Counted from the first letter of the stretch, positions 18,355 to 28,687 are shown. The stretch: 64,000 nt of DNA from CAWAPD01 sp963783865 (GCA_963783865.1 CAWAPD010000001.1:124001-188000); one strand, 5' to 3'. Notes: a model not told the origin generated them from the letters alone. Program-made: numbers and translations.

Positions 18355-19876
18355 GTGGTCAGAGCGCGACCTCCCCCGCGGCGTCGGGAAGGACGGCGTC
18401 AGCAGCTGCCGGCGCACTGTGGGAAGAGCACGACCTCGAGGCGATCGAACGGATGGCGTTCGCGATCCTCGACAAGGCCGGGGTGGCTGTGGAGTCGCCG
18501 GCAGCTCATGATGCCATGCTCGCGTTCGGCTGCAAGCTGAGCGATGACGGCAGGATCCGCATCCCGCCGCCGCCGTGACCCTGCGCTCTCGGCCTGCCCA
18601 GCCGTTCCGTCTGACCGCACGCGACCCACGTCACTCGCTCGACATGGACGCGGCCCCCGCCCAGATCTACACCCACAACATGAGCGGAGCCGCGACCCTG
18701 TGCGACGCGATGACGGGCGAGCGTCGTCCGGCGACCTGCCGGGACCAGGCGCGGCTGACACGCATGATGCATCACCTGCGCAACCTGCACAGCGTCTGCC
18801 CGATGGTCCAGCTCCAGGACGTGCCCGCCTCGCTCGAACCGCTCTATTCGTATCTGATCGCCGCCTGGGAGACGGACAAGTTCGTGAGCGCTCCCGGCAT
18901 AGAGGAACAGACACAGGCGGGGTACCTCTCGGAGATGGCACGGGTTGTCGTCGACGCGCAGCCGTCGGCCGATGCCGTCATCGACTTCTACTCGTGCCTG
19001 CTGAGCCCGCTCCGCCTGCCTGCCGCAGATGCCGACAAGCTCCTCGGGATGGTCGGGATGGACGGGGCCGCGATGATGATCATCTCGAGCCCGACGGCGG
19101 GCACGACGGCGCCGGTCACCCTGCCGGCGGCAATCGCCCAGCAGCACGCCGAGCTTCTTGCCGGCGTCGTCGCGCTCCAGGCGGTGGCCCCGGGCACACC
19201 GACGACGCTCGGACCCCGGCTCGGCGCCGCCGACCTGCGCTCGGGTCTGCTCGCGTCCGGGAGGTACTCGACGGGCCTCGCCTCGGCGGCCGCCGTCGAA
19301 CTGGCGCGTCGCAGCGGCCTCGCCTGTGACTGCTACGGCCTGTGCACGGACAGCATAGTCCCCGACGCCCAGTCCGGTTACGAGCGGGCGATCAACGGTC
19401 TCTTGGGTCTCGCCCCCCGGCCCAGGGCGCTCTCGGGAATCGGCGATATGCAGACGGGGATGACCACCTGTCTCGAGGCCTTGCTCATCGATGACGACAT
19501 CATCGGTCAGCTTCTCGCGTGGGCGGGCTGTTCCGGCGACTCCTTGGACGACGACGCTCTCGACGTGAGCGTCGTCGTCCAAGGAGTCGCCTCCCCTCAG
19601 GGCTTCCTTGGCCTCGATCACACCCGCCGCCACCGCTCGGATGGGTCTGCTGAAACCCGCGTCGCCTACGAAGGGGGCCTCACCCAGTGGATGCGCGAGG
19701 GATGGAGAGACATCGTCGAGCGCGCGACGGCCGTCGTCCCCGACATCCTTGCCATTGGACCGGTTGGCCTGCCGGACGAGGTCCTCGAGGGTCTTTGCGA
19801 CCTTGTCCGGCAGGCCGCACGTGACATGGAAGTCTCCGACTACCCCGACCCTCGCGGCGTCGTCCTCGAGAGCTGA
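18355..19876 (+). CDS. Second MttB-superfamily methyltransferase, frameshifted near the N-terminus
   Basis: GTG 18355 follows GGAGG. The N-terminal LWEEHDLEAIERMAFAILD matches the first MttB gene. The frame changes within about 60 bases of the start and again at the CCGCCGCCGCCG run near 18570. The rest is open: FRLTARDPRHSLDM, MSGAATLCDAMTGERRPAT, TLPAAIAQQHAELLAGVVAL, SGIGDMQTGMTTCLEALL, and the C-terminal ILAIGPVGLPDEVLEGL. No in-frame amber codon is seen. A 25-bp perfect inverted repeat lies inside the coding region at 19535-19591. With MmgE and MttB1 it forms one operon. Confidence 0.75.
19535..19591. repeat. 25-bp perfect inverted repeat inside an mttB-like gene
   Basis: Arms at 19535-19559 and 19567-19591 are exact reverse complements around the 7-base loop TCGACGT. 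The left arm starts GGCGACTCCTTGG and the right arm ends CCAAGGAGTCGCC. The same arm is read as DSLDDDA and then SVVVQGV in the protein. A stem this long in a coding region is unexpected by chance. Confidence 0.9.
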
Positions 19877-19910
19877 CGTCCACCATCCCACACGTCCAGG
19901 AGGAGGCGCG

Positions 19911-20723
19911 ATGAAGGTCTTCATGAGTCTCGATCTCGAAGGAGCCACCGGCGTCTTCAGCGATGATCAGACCCAGCCGGGTCGCGCCGAGTACGCTCAA
20001 GGATGCGCGCTGCTCCTGGGGGACACGATTGCGGCGGTCGAGGGCTGCCGGGAGGCAGGCGCGACCGCCGTCGTCGTCTCGGACGGTCACCACGACGGGA
20101 GTAACCTGTCGATCCGTGACATGCCCGACGGCGTCACCCTGCGGTCGGGATTCCCCGGGCCCCATAGCTGGATCAGCGGCGTGGGACCGGGGTTCGACGC
20201 CGCGGTCTTCGTCGCCTACCACGCGATGGTGGGCACCCGTGGAGCGATCCTCGACCACACCTACCAGGACGGCGTCTATGGTCTCGAACTCGAAGGGGTG
20301 GGCGAGATCGGCGAGTTCGGTCTGGCGGCGGCCGTCTGCGGCGCGTACGGCGTCCACGTCGTGTTCGCGAGCGGCGACGCGTGCCTGGTGCGCGAGGCCG
20401 AAGAGACCATACCCGGCATCCGCACGGTCGCCGTCAAGGAGGGGCTCTGGCACTCGGGCGCGCTTCTCTCGACACCCGCACAGACCGCCCGCCTGATTCG
20501 GGAGGGAGTGCGGCAGTCGCTCCTCAGTGAGGCCAAGCCTCAACCCCTCGACTGGAGCGGACGTTCGTTGCGAATCCTGTTCGCCACGAACGACTACGCA
20601 GACAAGGCCGGCGCCTGCCCGGGCGTACAGCGCGGCGACGGCAGGAGCGTGCTCATCCCCGCCCAGGACTTCCTCGACCTCTTCGCCGCCTTCCTGGCCT
20701 GCATGGAGCTCGCGTCGCGCTAG
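19911..20723 (+). CDS. M55-family D-aminopeptidase
   Basis: DppA-type zinc peptidases release N-terminal D-amino acids. The family pattern is complete: SLDLEGATGV (Asp and Glu ligands), VVVSDGHHDGSNL, VFVAYHAMVGT and GVGEIGEFGLAAAVCG. It has 270 residues, the normal length. ATG 19911 has the strong site AGGAGGAGG. It follows MttB2 in the same direction after 34 bases. Together with the orphan peptide-type binding protein it points to handling of peptides or D-amino-acid amides. Confidence 0.88.
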   Translation: MKVFMSLDLEGATGVFSDDQTQPGRAEYAQGCALLLGDTIAAVEGCREAGATAVVVSDGHHDGSNLSIRDMPDGVTLRSGFPGPHSWISGVGPGFDAAVFVAYHAMVGTRGAILDHTYQDGVYGLELEGVGEIGEFGLAAAVCGAYGVHVVFASGDACLVREAEETIPGIRTVAVKEGLWHSGALLSTPAQTARLIREGVRQSLLSEAKPQPLDWSGRSLRILFATNDYADKAGACPGVQRGDGRSVLIPAQDFLDLFAAFLACMELASR

Positions 20724-20785
20724 AGCCTGCTCCGTGGTGACCAATCCGCGGTAGACGATCCACACCTCGCGGGCATCGTGACGGC

Positions 20786-20912
20786 ATGGCACTGGTGGCC
20801 GGATATTCGCTGCGAATGCCCAAGCCGGACGACTTCGAACAGGTAGTGACTGTGTTCGTCGATGACGAGCTTGACTACGCCGGCGAGTCCACGCTGGGCG
20901 CGCACTTCGTGA
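20786..20912 (+). pseudogene. N-terminal fragment of a GNAT acetyltransferase
   Basis: About 42 residues starting MALVAGYSLRMPKPDDFEQV and ending near ESTLGAHFV look like the first strand and helix of a GNAT protein. The reading frame then continues without family character into the antisense of the next gene. No acetyl-CoA loop follows. I read it as a truncated remnant. Confidence 0.4.
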
Positions 20913-20950
20913 TGCATCTCTTCGGTCCGATCACCGGCCCACACATGAGA

Positions 20951-21262
20951 CTAGTTCTGCTCGAACAGGCGCACGAACTCGTCGACGGTGGCAGCCACGT
21001 CGTCGTCGGTCGTATAGACGGTGGCCACAGTGTTCTCCAAGTACCATAGGTTCTCGTCGCCGGGCACCGCGCCGGGGTCGAACACGCTGATGTGTGTCTC
21101 GTCCGGCCCCTGGTTGTTCCAGACGACCGCGAGTCCACCCGGGGTCCTAGCCCTCACAGCCAGACAATGACCCCCCGTGTCCTCGACCTCCGCCGGAACA
21201 CCCCGAGCCACGAGCGTGTCGGCGACGGCATTCTCCGTGGTTCCCCATTCGTACATCGTCAC
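20951..21262 (-). CDS. Small acidic protein, unknown
   Basis: 103 residues, starting MTMYEWGTTENAVADTLVARG and ending VAATVDEFVRLFEQN. It has no signal peptide or membrane segment and is rich in Asp and Glu. I do not recognise the family. The bases just upstream (21263-21460, minus strand) contain a possible unrelated reading frame ending WRIKAESVRSVERQSAAE, which may be the tail of another lost gene. Confidence 0.5.
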   Translation of the reverse strand: MTMYEWGTTENAVADTLVARGVPAEVEDTGGHCLAVRARTPGGLAVVWNNQGPDETHISVFDPGAVPGDENLWYLENTVATVYTTDDDVAATVDEFVRLFEQN

Positions 21263-21487
21263 CCCCGATCATTCGGCTGCGGACTGTCGCTCGACCGATC
21301 GCACAGACTCTGCCTTGATGCGCCAGTGACCGCCCCGGCTGACGACCTCCCACAGTCCTGCGAAGCGACGCGGACACCGGCACACCGGCGGCCCCGCCTG
21401 CAGGGTCGATCGGCAGCGGGAGACGGCCAGCTCGCCTGAAACGGCGGCGTACCCGAGGCACTGTGGTTGGTCAACCGACGTGCTGCG
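21263..21487. other. Intergenic, possible gene tail
   Basis: Apart from the short minus-strand frame ending RQSAAE, nothing is supported here. Confidence 0.3.
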
Positions 21488-22853
21488 TCAGGCCTCGGCG
21501 GTCAGGATGGTCAGGAACAGTGTTTCGGCCAACACGCAGCGCTCGAGCTCGGCGAGGTCGACGCTCTCATCGACACCGTGGATACGGGTCTGAGGCTCCT
21601 GGCGCCCCACAAGATCATCTCGGCGCCCGGCGCCGCATCGAGGAATGCCGCGACGAGAGGGATCGAGGCGCCATCCCCGTAGTGCGCGACCTCGCGGCCG
21701 AAGGCGTGACGCAATGCACGCGCCGCGGCCGCATAGGCGGGTCCGTCGGTCCGAGCGAAGAAAGCCCTCGCCGCCGCCGCCGTCGGCAAACCTCGACCTT
21801 GACGTGCCAAGGCGCAACCGCCTTCAGGTGCGCGACAACGGCATCCCGCGCGCTCTCCCTTGCGTCTGGCCCGGGGCGAGCGGAATGCTGACTGCAGCGC
21901 GCGCCCGGGGCACGATTGCGCTCGCCGCGTCGTCGACCCGCGGAGCGTCGATGCCGATGACAGTGATCGCTGGTCGCGCGTAGAGGTTGTCGGCGATGGT
22001 GCCATCGGCGACGAGATCGACGCCATCGAGCACACCGGCGTCGCGCCGGAATGCCCTCTCGCCCCCGAGCCCGGCCCCTCGTAGGTGCTCGCGCCGAAGC
22101 CCGGCGACCACGACGTTGCCGGAGTCGTCGTGAAGCGTGGCCAACATACGGATCAGCGCGACCAGGGCGTCGGGGGCCGGACCGCCGTACATGCCGCTGT
22201 GGACCGGCTCCGGCTAGCGTCTCGACGGTCACGTTGGAGCTCCGCGATGCCGCGCAGCGAGGTCGTCAGGGTGGGCACGCCGAGGGCGTAGTTGCCGGCG
22301 TCGGCGATGACGATCGCGTCGGCGGCCAGCAGTTCAGCATTGGCCCGCACGAACTCCTCGATGCCGCCCGCCCCGACCTCCTCGGCCCCCTCGATCAGCA
22401 CCTTGATACCCAGCGGGCAGTCGCGACCAAGCGCGACCAGCGCGCCGAGGTGCATGAGAATGCCCGACTTGTCGTCGGCGGCGCCACGGCCGTAGAGGCG
22501 GCCGTCGCGCTCGACGGGGCGAACGGAGGGCTCGTCCAGGCGTCCTCGTCGCCAGCGGGCTGCACGTCGTAGTGGGCGTAGAGCAGGACGGTAGGAGCGC
22601 CCGGCGCACCCCGCCGCTCCCCATAGACGGCTGGCGGGCTATCGGCCACGTCAACCAGGCGCACGTCGTCGAGGCCGGCCTCGGCAAGGAGCCCAGCGAC
22701 GGCGTCGGCCGCAGCCGCGAGCGGCTGGGCTGCGAAGCCCTCGAAGGCCACTGACGGCAGTCGGACGAGGGCCTCGAGCTGACCGCGAAGCTGCGGCATG
22801 ATCCCCCGGACACGGTGGCGAAGCACCTCGGCTTGCGACGAGTCGGTGGTCAT
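21488..22853 (-). CDS. M20-family dipeptidase, many frameshifts
   Basis: Zn-dependent exopeptidase. ATG 22853 overlaps the stop of the upstream gene as ATGA. In order: LEALVRLPSVAFEGF, TVLLYAHYDVQPAGDEDAW (the metal-binding His and Asp), then in other frames IKVLIEGAEEVGAGGIEEF (catalytic and metal Glu), SGMYGGPAPDALVALIRML, HVKVEV, EVAHYGDGASIPLVAAFL, and the tail IHGVDESVDLAELER. At least five single-base shifts are needed. Family motifs survive on either side of each, and no substitution-type stop codons are needed, so sequencing indels are as likely as decay. Confidence 0.7.
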
Positions 22854-23848
22854 ACGAGCTCGACTTCGCTGCCCGCGTCCATCGCGAGAGCCCGTTCGTA
22901 GGCGAGAGCCGCGAGGACGATGTCTTGCGCCGCCTGCGGTCCCGGCTCTAGTTGAACACGGTGATCTCATCCGCGCTCTCCCTGCCGGTGGCGTCGCCGG
23001 CGAGAACGGCGCCGATCTCCGCGTGCACGTCGGCTTCGGTCATGAGGCCTTCGCGAAGGGGGTGTTGCAGCTCTCCCGCCGTACGACACTGGGAGACGAG
23101 GTCCACGAACAGGCGCGAGCGGGCCGTGAGATGTTCATCGAGCTCCTGCTTGCCAGGCCCGTCAGCGCCGATGGCGGTGATATGTGTGCCCGGCCTGATC
23201 ATGTCAAGCATGACCAGAGCTTCTCGCGACGGCGTAGCCGTCACCACGACATCTGCTTCGCCGACAGCATCGGCGATAGAGTAGGCGACCACGACCTCGA
23301 CGCCGAGCTCTGCTCCCATCGTCTCTGGAAAGCCGGCGGCAGAGATCGAGGTTGTCTGGCGGCGCCCAGACAGCGGCGCGTTCGAGCGGCGGCACGCGCG
23401 CGACGGCGCGCGCGGCCATGGCGGCGATCTCGCCGCAGCCGACCAAGCCGAGACTTCCTGCATCCGCGCGCGCGAAGAGCCTCGTGGCGACGCCGGCGGC
23501 TGTGACCGTGCGCCAGCTTGTGAGCAGCCAGCCGTCCATGAGCGCCAGGGGGAAGCCCGTGCTGCCATCGAGGAGAAGGACCATGGCATGGCCGGTGGGC
23601 AGCCCAAGGTCCGGATTGTTGTAGAAGCCACACGCCGCCTTGACGGTCACATATGGAGTCGCGCCGCGCATGACGGCCGACTTCACATCGATCTCTCCGT
23701 GCACGTCGGGGTTCTCGAGGTGCTGGATGGGTGGAGTCTGGACGCGGCCCTCAAAGAGCGCCACATACCCTCGCTCGACGTAGTCGATCGCCTCGCCAAA
23801 GTCGAGGAGGCCTGCAATCGCCTCGGCGCTGAGGACACGGACCTTCAC
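22850..23848 (-). CDS. Ornithine cyclodeaminase/mu-crystallin family protein, frameshifted
   Basis: NAD(P)-dependent Rossmann proteins that act on ornithine, alanine or imino acids. It starts MKVRVLSAEAIAGLLDFGEA. VKAACGFYNNPDLGLPTGHAM and GSLGLVGCGEIAAMAARAV (dinucleotide site) follow. After a shift near 23340 come ADVVVTATPSREALVM and MTEADVHAEIGAVLAGDATG. Two more shifts near 22945 and 22925 restore a normal tail (QDIVLAALAYERALAMD) ending at 22850. The stop overlaps the M20 start, so the two are an operon. Confidence 0.78.
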
Positions 23849-23909
23849 TGAGCATCACCCCTGGGCCTGACTCGGCTGGGCATTCGCGAGAGCGACCGCA
23901 TTCGCGTCG

Positions 23910-23937
23910 ACCCTAGAGGGCGCCACTGGCATGTCAA
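23910..23937 (-). promoter_or_regulatory. Promoter of the cyclodeaminase-M20 operon
   Basis: On the minus strand TGCCCTTGACA, 16 bases, TAGGGT. The same extended -35 and 16-base spacing occur at 24678 and twice at 31713-31796. Confidence 0.6.
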
Positions 23938-23970
23938 GGGCAGGAATGAGCAGCGTTCGGGGCCGGGGGG

Positions 23971-24645
23971 TCAGTCGCCGGTCTTGTCTTTCAGCAGCAG
24001 CCGCACCATGTCTGCGAGCATCTCGAAGGCGGCATTCTTGTCGACGGCCCCCGGGTCGGCGGCGAGCTGCAGCGAGATGCCGTCAGCCACAGCGAGCACG
24101 ATACTGGCGAGCGTGCGCTGAGCTTCGTCTGCCGCATCAGACTGATTGCTGAGGTCCATGACCTCGCGTGTGCTGTCGCGCGCCACTTCATAAGCGATGG
24201 CGATCTTCTCGCGAACGATCGGATCCCGAGACCATGAATGACGGCCTCCACGAAGCCCACACTGGAGCTGCTCTCGGCCAGGAGTGCGCTGTGTCCGCGG
24301 ATGTAGGCGTCGCGTCGCTCCTGCGGGTCGCGTATGTCGGCTATGCGCTCCACGAGCGCGCTCCACTCGTCGTACTGCATGCGGTCGAGCACGGCGAGCA
24401 GGAGGCCGGCACGGCTGATGAAGAGTCGTTTGACCGTGGAGGGGTCGACGCCGGCTTCGAACGCCACCCGCTCGATGGTGAGCGATTCGTAGGTTTTCGG
24501 CCAGCAGGAGACTGCGGGCGACAGCCACGATGTGCAGCGCCGTCGGAGAGAGGCCATCAAGCCATTCGCTGGGGGGAGCTCCCGGATCGACCGACTCCCG
24601 CGGCCGGCCGCGGCGTCGCGGAGCTGGCTCGTCAACGGTGCTCAT
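23971..24645 (-). CDS. TetR-family regulator, two frameshifts
   Basis: The protein begins MSTVDEPAPRRRGRPRESVD. The DNA-binding part YESLTIERVAFEAGVDPSTV is in a second frame after a shift near 24495. The frame returns near 24228 to DPIVREKIAIAYEVARDSTR and ends LLLKDKTGD. About 225 residues when joined. It lies between the cyclodeaminase operon and the divergent SelA-like operon, and both flanking promoters share the GCCCTTGACA extended -35. It is the likely local regulator. Confidence 0.72.
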   Translation of the reverse strand: MSTVDEPAPRRRGRPRESVDPGAPPSEWLDGLSPTALHIVAVARSLLLAENLRIAHHRAGGVRSRRRPLHGQTTLHQPCRPPARRARPHAVRRVERARGAHSRHTRPAGATRRLHPRTQRTPGREQLQCGLRGGRHSWSRDPIVREKIAIAYEVARDSTREVMDLSNQSDAADEAQRTLASIVLAVADGISLQLAADPGAVDKNAAFEMLADMVRLLLKDKTGD

Positions 24646-24677
24646 CACGCTGCTCCTCGACCGGGCATTTGCTGCCC

Positions 24678-24705
24678 TTGACAGAGACGAGGCTGCTCAT
24701 AGTCT
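24678..24705 (+). promoter_or_regulatory. Promoter of the SelA-like/aminotransferase operon
   Basis: GCCCTTGACA with TTGACA at 24678-24683, 16-base spacer, TAGTCT at 24700-24705. GAGAC (24684) and GTCTC (24702) form an inverted repeat spanning the spacer and could be an operator. Confidence 0.6.
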
Positions 24706-24788
24706 CGAAGCCTACCACCCAGCGACGCAAAGGAAGCACTGCCATCACGACCGGCCCGCGGGCCGCGTCATCGACTTGGAGGTCCAGC

Positions 24789-25940
24789 GTGTCAGAGAGC
24801 GTGTTCCATCGCTTCGGGTGTCGCCCAGCCATCAATGCCTGCGGCATCTACACCGATCTGGGCGGGACGGTCCTGTCGCCGACCGTATGGGCGGCCATGG
24901 AGCAGGCCAACCATGCGCAGGTGTCGATGGTCGAACTGCTCGACGCGACCGGCTCGATCGTCGCGGAGTTGCTCGGTAGCGAGGCGGCGCGCATCGCGCC
25001 GGGCGCGCCGCCTGCATCACGCTGGCCACGGCCGCCTGCATGGCCGGCGCTGACGGAGAGAAGGCGGAGCAGCTCCCTGATACCGACGGCATGGAATCGG
25101 AGGTCGCCATCCAACGGCGACACCGCTACAAGTACTACCGCATGGCCCGGATCGCCGGCGCGAAGCTTGTCGAGGTGGGCGACGACGAGGCCACGACGCC
25201 CGCGGAGCTCGACGCCGCCCTCGGCACTGGCACGGCCGCCATGTGTTTCCCGGCGCATCTGGATGGGCTGGAGGGGACCGTGTCGCTCGATGAGTCGATC
25301 AGTATCGCTCACGCCAAGGGGATCCCCGTCATCGTCGATGCCGCCTACCTCAACTACCCCGTGGAGTTGATGAGCAGCTTCACGCGGCGGGGCGCCGACC
25401 TCGTCACCTTCAGCGCCAAGTACTTCTACGGACCCAACGCCGGAGGAGTGGTCTGCGGTCGCACGGACCTGATCGAGGCCGTGGCGGCGCTCGACTTCAC
25501 CCGCTATGAGTCCGGCAACTACCTGCCGCTGGGGCGCCCGTTCAAACAGGACCGCCAGACCGTCGTCGGCGTTGTGACGGCGCTCCAAGAGTGGCTCACC
25601 ATGGACCACCACTGAGCGCTTCGCCGGCTACTCCCGTCGCGTTGCGACCATCGCGGGTCAGATCGAGGATGCTCCTGGAATGAGTCGCACGCCCATGCAC
25701 CTGACGATGCTGGAGACGCTGCGCCCCGAGCCGGTCAACTGCCTGCGTGTCTTGCTCGGCCCCTACGCGGCCCGTGGTGCCGCAGAAGTGGAAGCCGCAC
25801 TTGCCGCTTTTGACCCCGCGATTGCCCTGCACTTGCGCGAGAGCGAAATCATCGTCGATGTCGAGTGCGTCTCCGAGGACGACGCCCGCGTCATCGGGAG
25901 TCGGCTCCGCCAGGAGCTCTGGCTGCCGATGCTCTCCTGA
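24789..25940 (+). CDS. SelA/DgaE-like PLP-dependent enzyme, two frameshifts
   Basis: Fold type I PLP protein of the group that holds selenocysteine synthase and D-glucosaminate-6-phosphate ammonia-lyase. GTG 24789 follows TTGGAGG. It starts with the family signature RPAINACGIYTDLGGTVLSP. After a shift near 25005 come RIAGAKLVEVGDDEATTPAEL, PVIVDAAYLNYP, and the PLP-lysine region VTFSAKYFYGPNAGGVVCGR. A second shift near 25605 leads to the C-terminal domain ending LWLPMLS. A beta-eliminating ammonia-lyase or racemase on an amino-acid derivative fits better than Sec synthesis, because no selB or selD is near. Confidence 0.7.
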
Positions 25941-25963
25941 AGCCCGAGCGAAAGGCCTTCTCG

Positions 25964-27137
25964 ATGACATCACCGACCTCACTGGTGCCGCGCGTCGATT
26001 TCCCGAAGCCGCCGACCAGTACGTGTACCTCAACTTCGCCTCCATCTTGCCGACGCCACAGCCGGGGCTGCGCGCCATGGAGGAATACGAGCGCGGCATC
26101 CTCAGTGCCGGCACCGTGAAGTCGGACGAAGAGGCCGAGGTGCTGGCGCTGGACGGCGCACGAAGCTACGTCGCGCGTCTCATCGGCGCTGACGAGGGCT
26201 CGATCGCCATCTGCAGCAGTTGCACGGAGGCGTTGTGCCAGCTCGCCTGGGCGATCAGACCGAGCGGCAACATCGTGAGCATCGACATCGAGTTCCCGAG
26301 TGTCGTCTACCCTCCGGTCCGTGTTGCCAAGGAGACGGGAGCCGAGGTCCGCCTCGTGGGCGCTGTCGACGATCCCGCGTCGCGGCAGCCTCGATCACGT
26401 CGCCGCACTTGTCGACGATGCCACCTCGGTCGTCTGCGTGAGCCACGTGCAGTACTCGACAGGCTTGTGCCTCGACCTCGCGGGCCTGGGCAAGTCGGCG
26501 TACGTTCGACGGAGCCCTCTGCATCGTCGACATGACCCAAGTCCTGCAGGAGTGATCCCAGTTAACGCTAAAGGCAACCGCCATCGACGCCGCGGTCGCC
26601 ACAGCATACAAGTGGCTCTGCGGTCCGTTTGGGGCGGCCTTCTTCTACCTCTCGCCGGAGCTGTTCGATCGGCTGGAACCTGCGCTGGTCGGGTGGCGCG
26701 GCACCTCGGACATGTGGACGTTCGATGCCACCCAGCTGACCTACGCCGACGACATGCGCCGCTTCGAGTTCTCAACCCTGAGCTACTCGTCGGCCTTTGG
26801 GCTGGCGCGCTCACTCGAGTATCTGAGCGCAGTACCGATGGAAGCGGTGCGTGATCACAGCATCGAGCTCACCAGCCGGCTCGCCGTTGGGCTTGATGAT
26901 CTAGGTGCAACGATCGTGTCGCCACGAGACAGTGCTTATCGCGGCAGCATCATGACGTCGCGTTTCCCGGGCCGCGACGGCGAGCTTGTGGCGGCGGAGC
27001 TCAACCGCCGCGGCGTGATCGTCTCGCCCCGCTTTGGCGCGACGCGCTTCTCGCCGCACCTCTTCAAGACGCACGACGATATCGACCGAGCGCTCGAGGT
27101 GCTGGCGCAGGTCCTGGACGACATGCCGGCCAGGTAG
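25964..27137 (+). CDS. Class V aminotransferase-like PLP enzyme, several frameshifts
   Basis: ATG 25964 follows GCGAAAGG. The N-terminal DQYVYLNFASILPTPQPGL, then IGADEGSIAICSSCTEALCQ, VSIDIEFPSVVYPPV and TSVVCVSHVQYSTGL follow the order of cysteine-desulfurase-like and kynureninase-like proteins. The PLP-lysine region is in a shifted part (VATAYKWLCGPFG can be read near 26595 with the frame corrected). From 26712 the C-terminal domain is open: FEFSTLSYSSAFGLARSLEYL to the end. At least four shifts are needed. Substrate unknown. Confidence 0.65.
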
Positions 27138-27149
27138 GAGGTCTCGCCG

Positions 27150-27940
27150 ATGACGCGTGCGCTCCCCGTCGTGACACCATGGTTCTCGGTGACCCGTGTC
27201 GACGCTGCCACCCTTCTGCTGAGCGAGCCCCACGTCGATCCGTTCCTCCGCGCCAACCTGTGGCTGGTGCGCGGCTCGGAGAGAGACCTCGTCGTGGACA
27301 CCGGTAATGGCATCGTCCCGTTGCGCCCTTTCGTGGCGGCGCTGCAAGACGATCCGGCAAGCCGCTCGTCGCCGTCGCGACGCACGTCCACTGCGACCAC
27401 GCCGGAGGCCTCCACGAATTCGACGAGCGTCTGGTGCATGAGGCCGAGATCAGGCAGTTGCGCCACTTGGCGGACGTGCCGCCGCTGCTCGCCTCGAGCT
27501 GGCCTCGGGCCTTCGTGGAGGAGTGCGCGGCGGCAGGCTATCCCTTGCCTGAGGTGCTGCTCGAGGCGCGTCCGTCTGGGGACTTCGACCCCTCCGTCTT
27601 CACTCCGACCCCTTGCAGGGCGACGAGGGCACTGCACGACGGAGACGTGATCGACCTGGGCGACCGCCGCTTCGAGGTGCTCGCGCTCCCTGGCCACTCC
27701 CCCGGCGGCATCGGACTCTGGGAGGCAGAGACCGGCATGCTCTTCTCCGGCGACACGGTGTACGACGACGGAGAGCTCCTGGACTCGCTGCCCGGCGGCG
27801 ATGAGGAGGCGTATCGGGCCACGGTGCGCCGACTGCGAGACCTTCCGGTCGAGGTCGTGCACGCCGGGCACGAGCCAAGCTTTGGGCGCGCACGCCTGAT
27901 TGAGATCTGCGACGCCTACCTAGATCTCACCAACGGGTAG
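27150..27940 (+). CDS. Metallo-beta-lactamase-fold hydrolase, one frameshift
   Basis: ATG 27150 follows AGGAGG. FLRANLWLVRGSERDLVVDTGNG begins the fold. One shift near 27355 restores VAVATHVHCDHAGGLHEFDE, the HxHxDH zinc motif. LALPGHSPGGIGLWE, MLFSGDTVYDDGELL and VVHAGHEPSFGRARL complete the ligand set. 263 residues when joined. It ends the plus-strand operon. The substrate is unknown. Confidence 0.78.
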
Positions 27941-27979
27941 GGATGACGCTGCGGCCGGGGCGCATTGGTGGCGCCGGGG

Positions 27980-28687
27980 TCAACCCTTCAGCTTGCTGAC
28001 GTCTGGCCGCCGGTACTGGCCCTTGTGGGCATGCACGAGGCCCAGCGTGACCATCGCCTCGGCCGTCTTGAAGGCGGCGGCGAGCGGTTCGATCACCGGG
28101 ACGTCCAAGGCGGCGCGCAAGCCTGCGGCTGCGGGAACCATCCCCGTGCACCCGAGCACGATCGCCTCAGCGCCCTTGATGTCGATGAGCTCCCGCGCGG
28201 CGTCGATGAGCAGCCGGGTGGTGGTCTCGATGTCTTCCTCGAGCTCGCACACGCCGAGCTCGATGCCGATGACGCCGGCCAGACGGCTCTCGATGCCGCG
28301 GGCGCGCGCCTGCAGCTCGATCAGGGCCACCGAGTTCTCGTACACAGACACGACCGCGAAGCGGTGCGCCAGCTGCATCGCCAGCGCCATCGAGGCCTCG
28401 GATGGCCCCACGACGGGGATGTCGAGCAGCTCGCGAGCGGCAATGACGCCGGGGTCGGCGAAGCAGTTGATGACCACGGCGTCGACGCCGGGTGCGTGTG
28501 CCTCGATCACGCGCAAGGTGTCGGCCAGGACGAACGCCTCATCATAGTAGGTCTCAACCGAGGTCGGTCCCGACTCGAGGCTCACGAACTCCACGATCGT
28601 GTCCGGGTCCTTGATCGCATCGAGGTACTCGACTTCGCTCTCGATGCCATCCATGAACACGGGTTCGACCACGAGGATCTTCTTCAT
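27980..28687 (-). CDS. Aspartate/glutamate/hydantoin racemase family protein
   Basis: 235 residues, intact. Starts MKKILVVEPVFMDGIESEVE. The two catalytic cysteines of the family are in VVINCFADPGV and AIVLGCTGMVPAA. PVVGPSEASMALAMQLA is the typical mid region of HyuE/Asp-Glu racemases. ATG 28687 overlaps the DUF917 stop (ATGA), so the two are translationally coupled. DUF917 and hydantoin racemases occur together in hydantoin and related catabolic loci, which supports a hydantoin- or amidine-like substrate. Confidence 0.85.
   Translation of the reverse strand: MKKILVVEPVFMDGIESEVEYLDAIKDPDTIVEFVSLESGPTSVETYYDEAFVLADTLRVIEAHAPGVDAVVINCFADPGVIAARELLDIPVVGPSEASMALAMQLAHRFAVVSVYENSVALIELQARARGIESRLAGVIGIELGVCELEEDIETTTRLLIDAARELIDIKGAEAIVLGCTGMVPAAAGLRAALDVPVIEPLAAAFKTAEAMVTLGLVHAHKGQYRRPDVSKLKG

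Noticed and set aside
15081..19876. Pyrrolysine-type trimethylamine methyltransferases
   Set aside because: No in-frame amber codon at the family position and no pyl genes.
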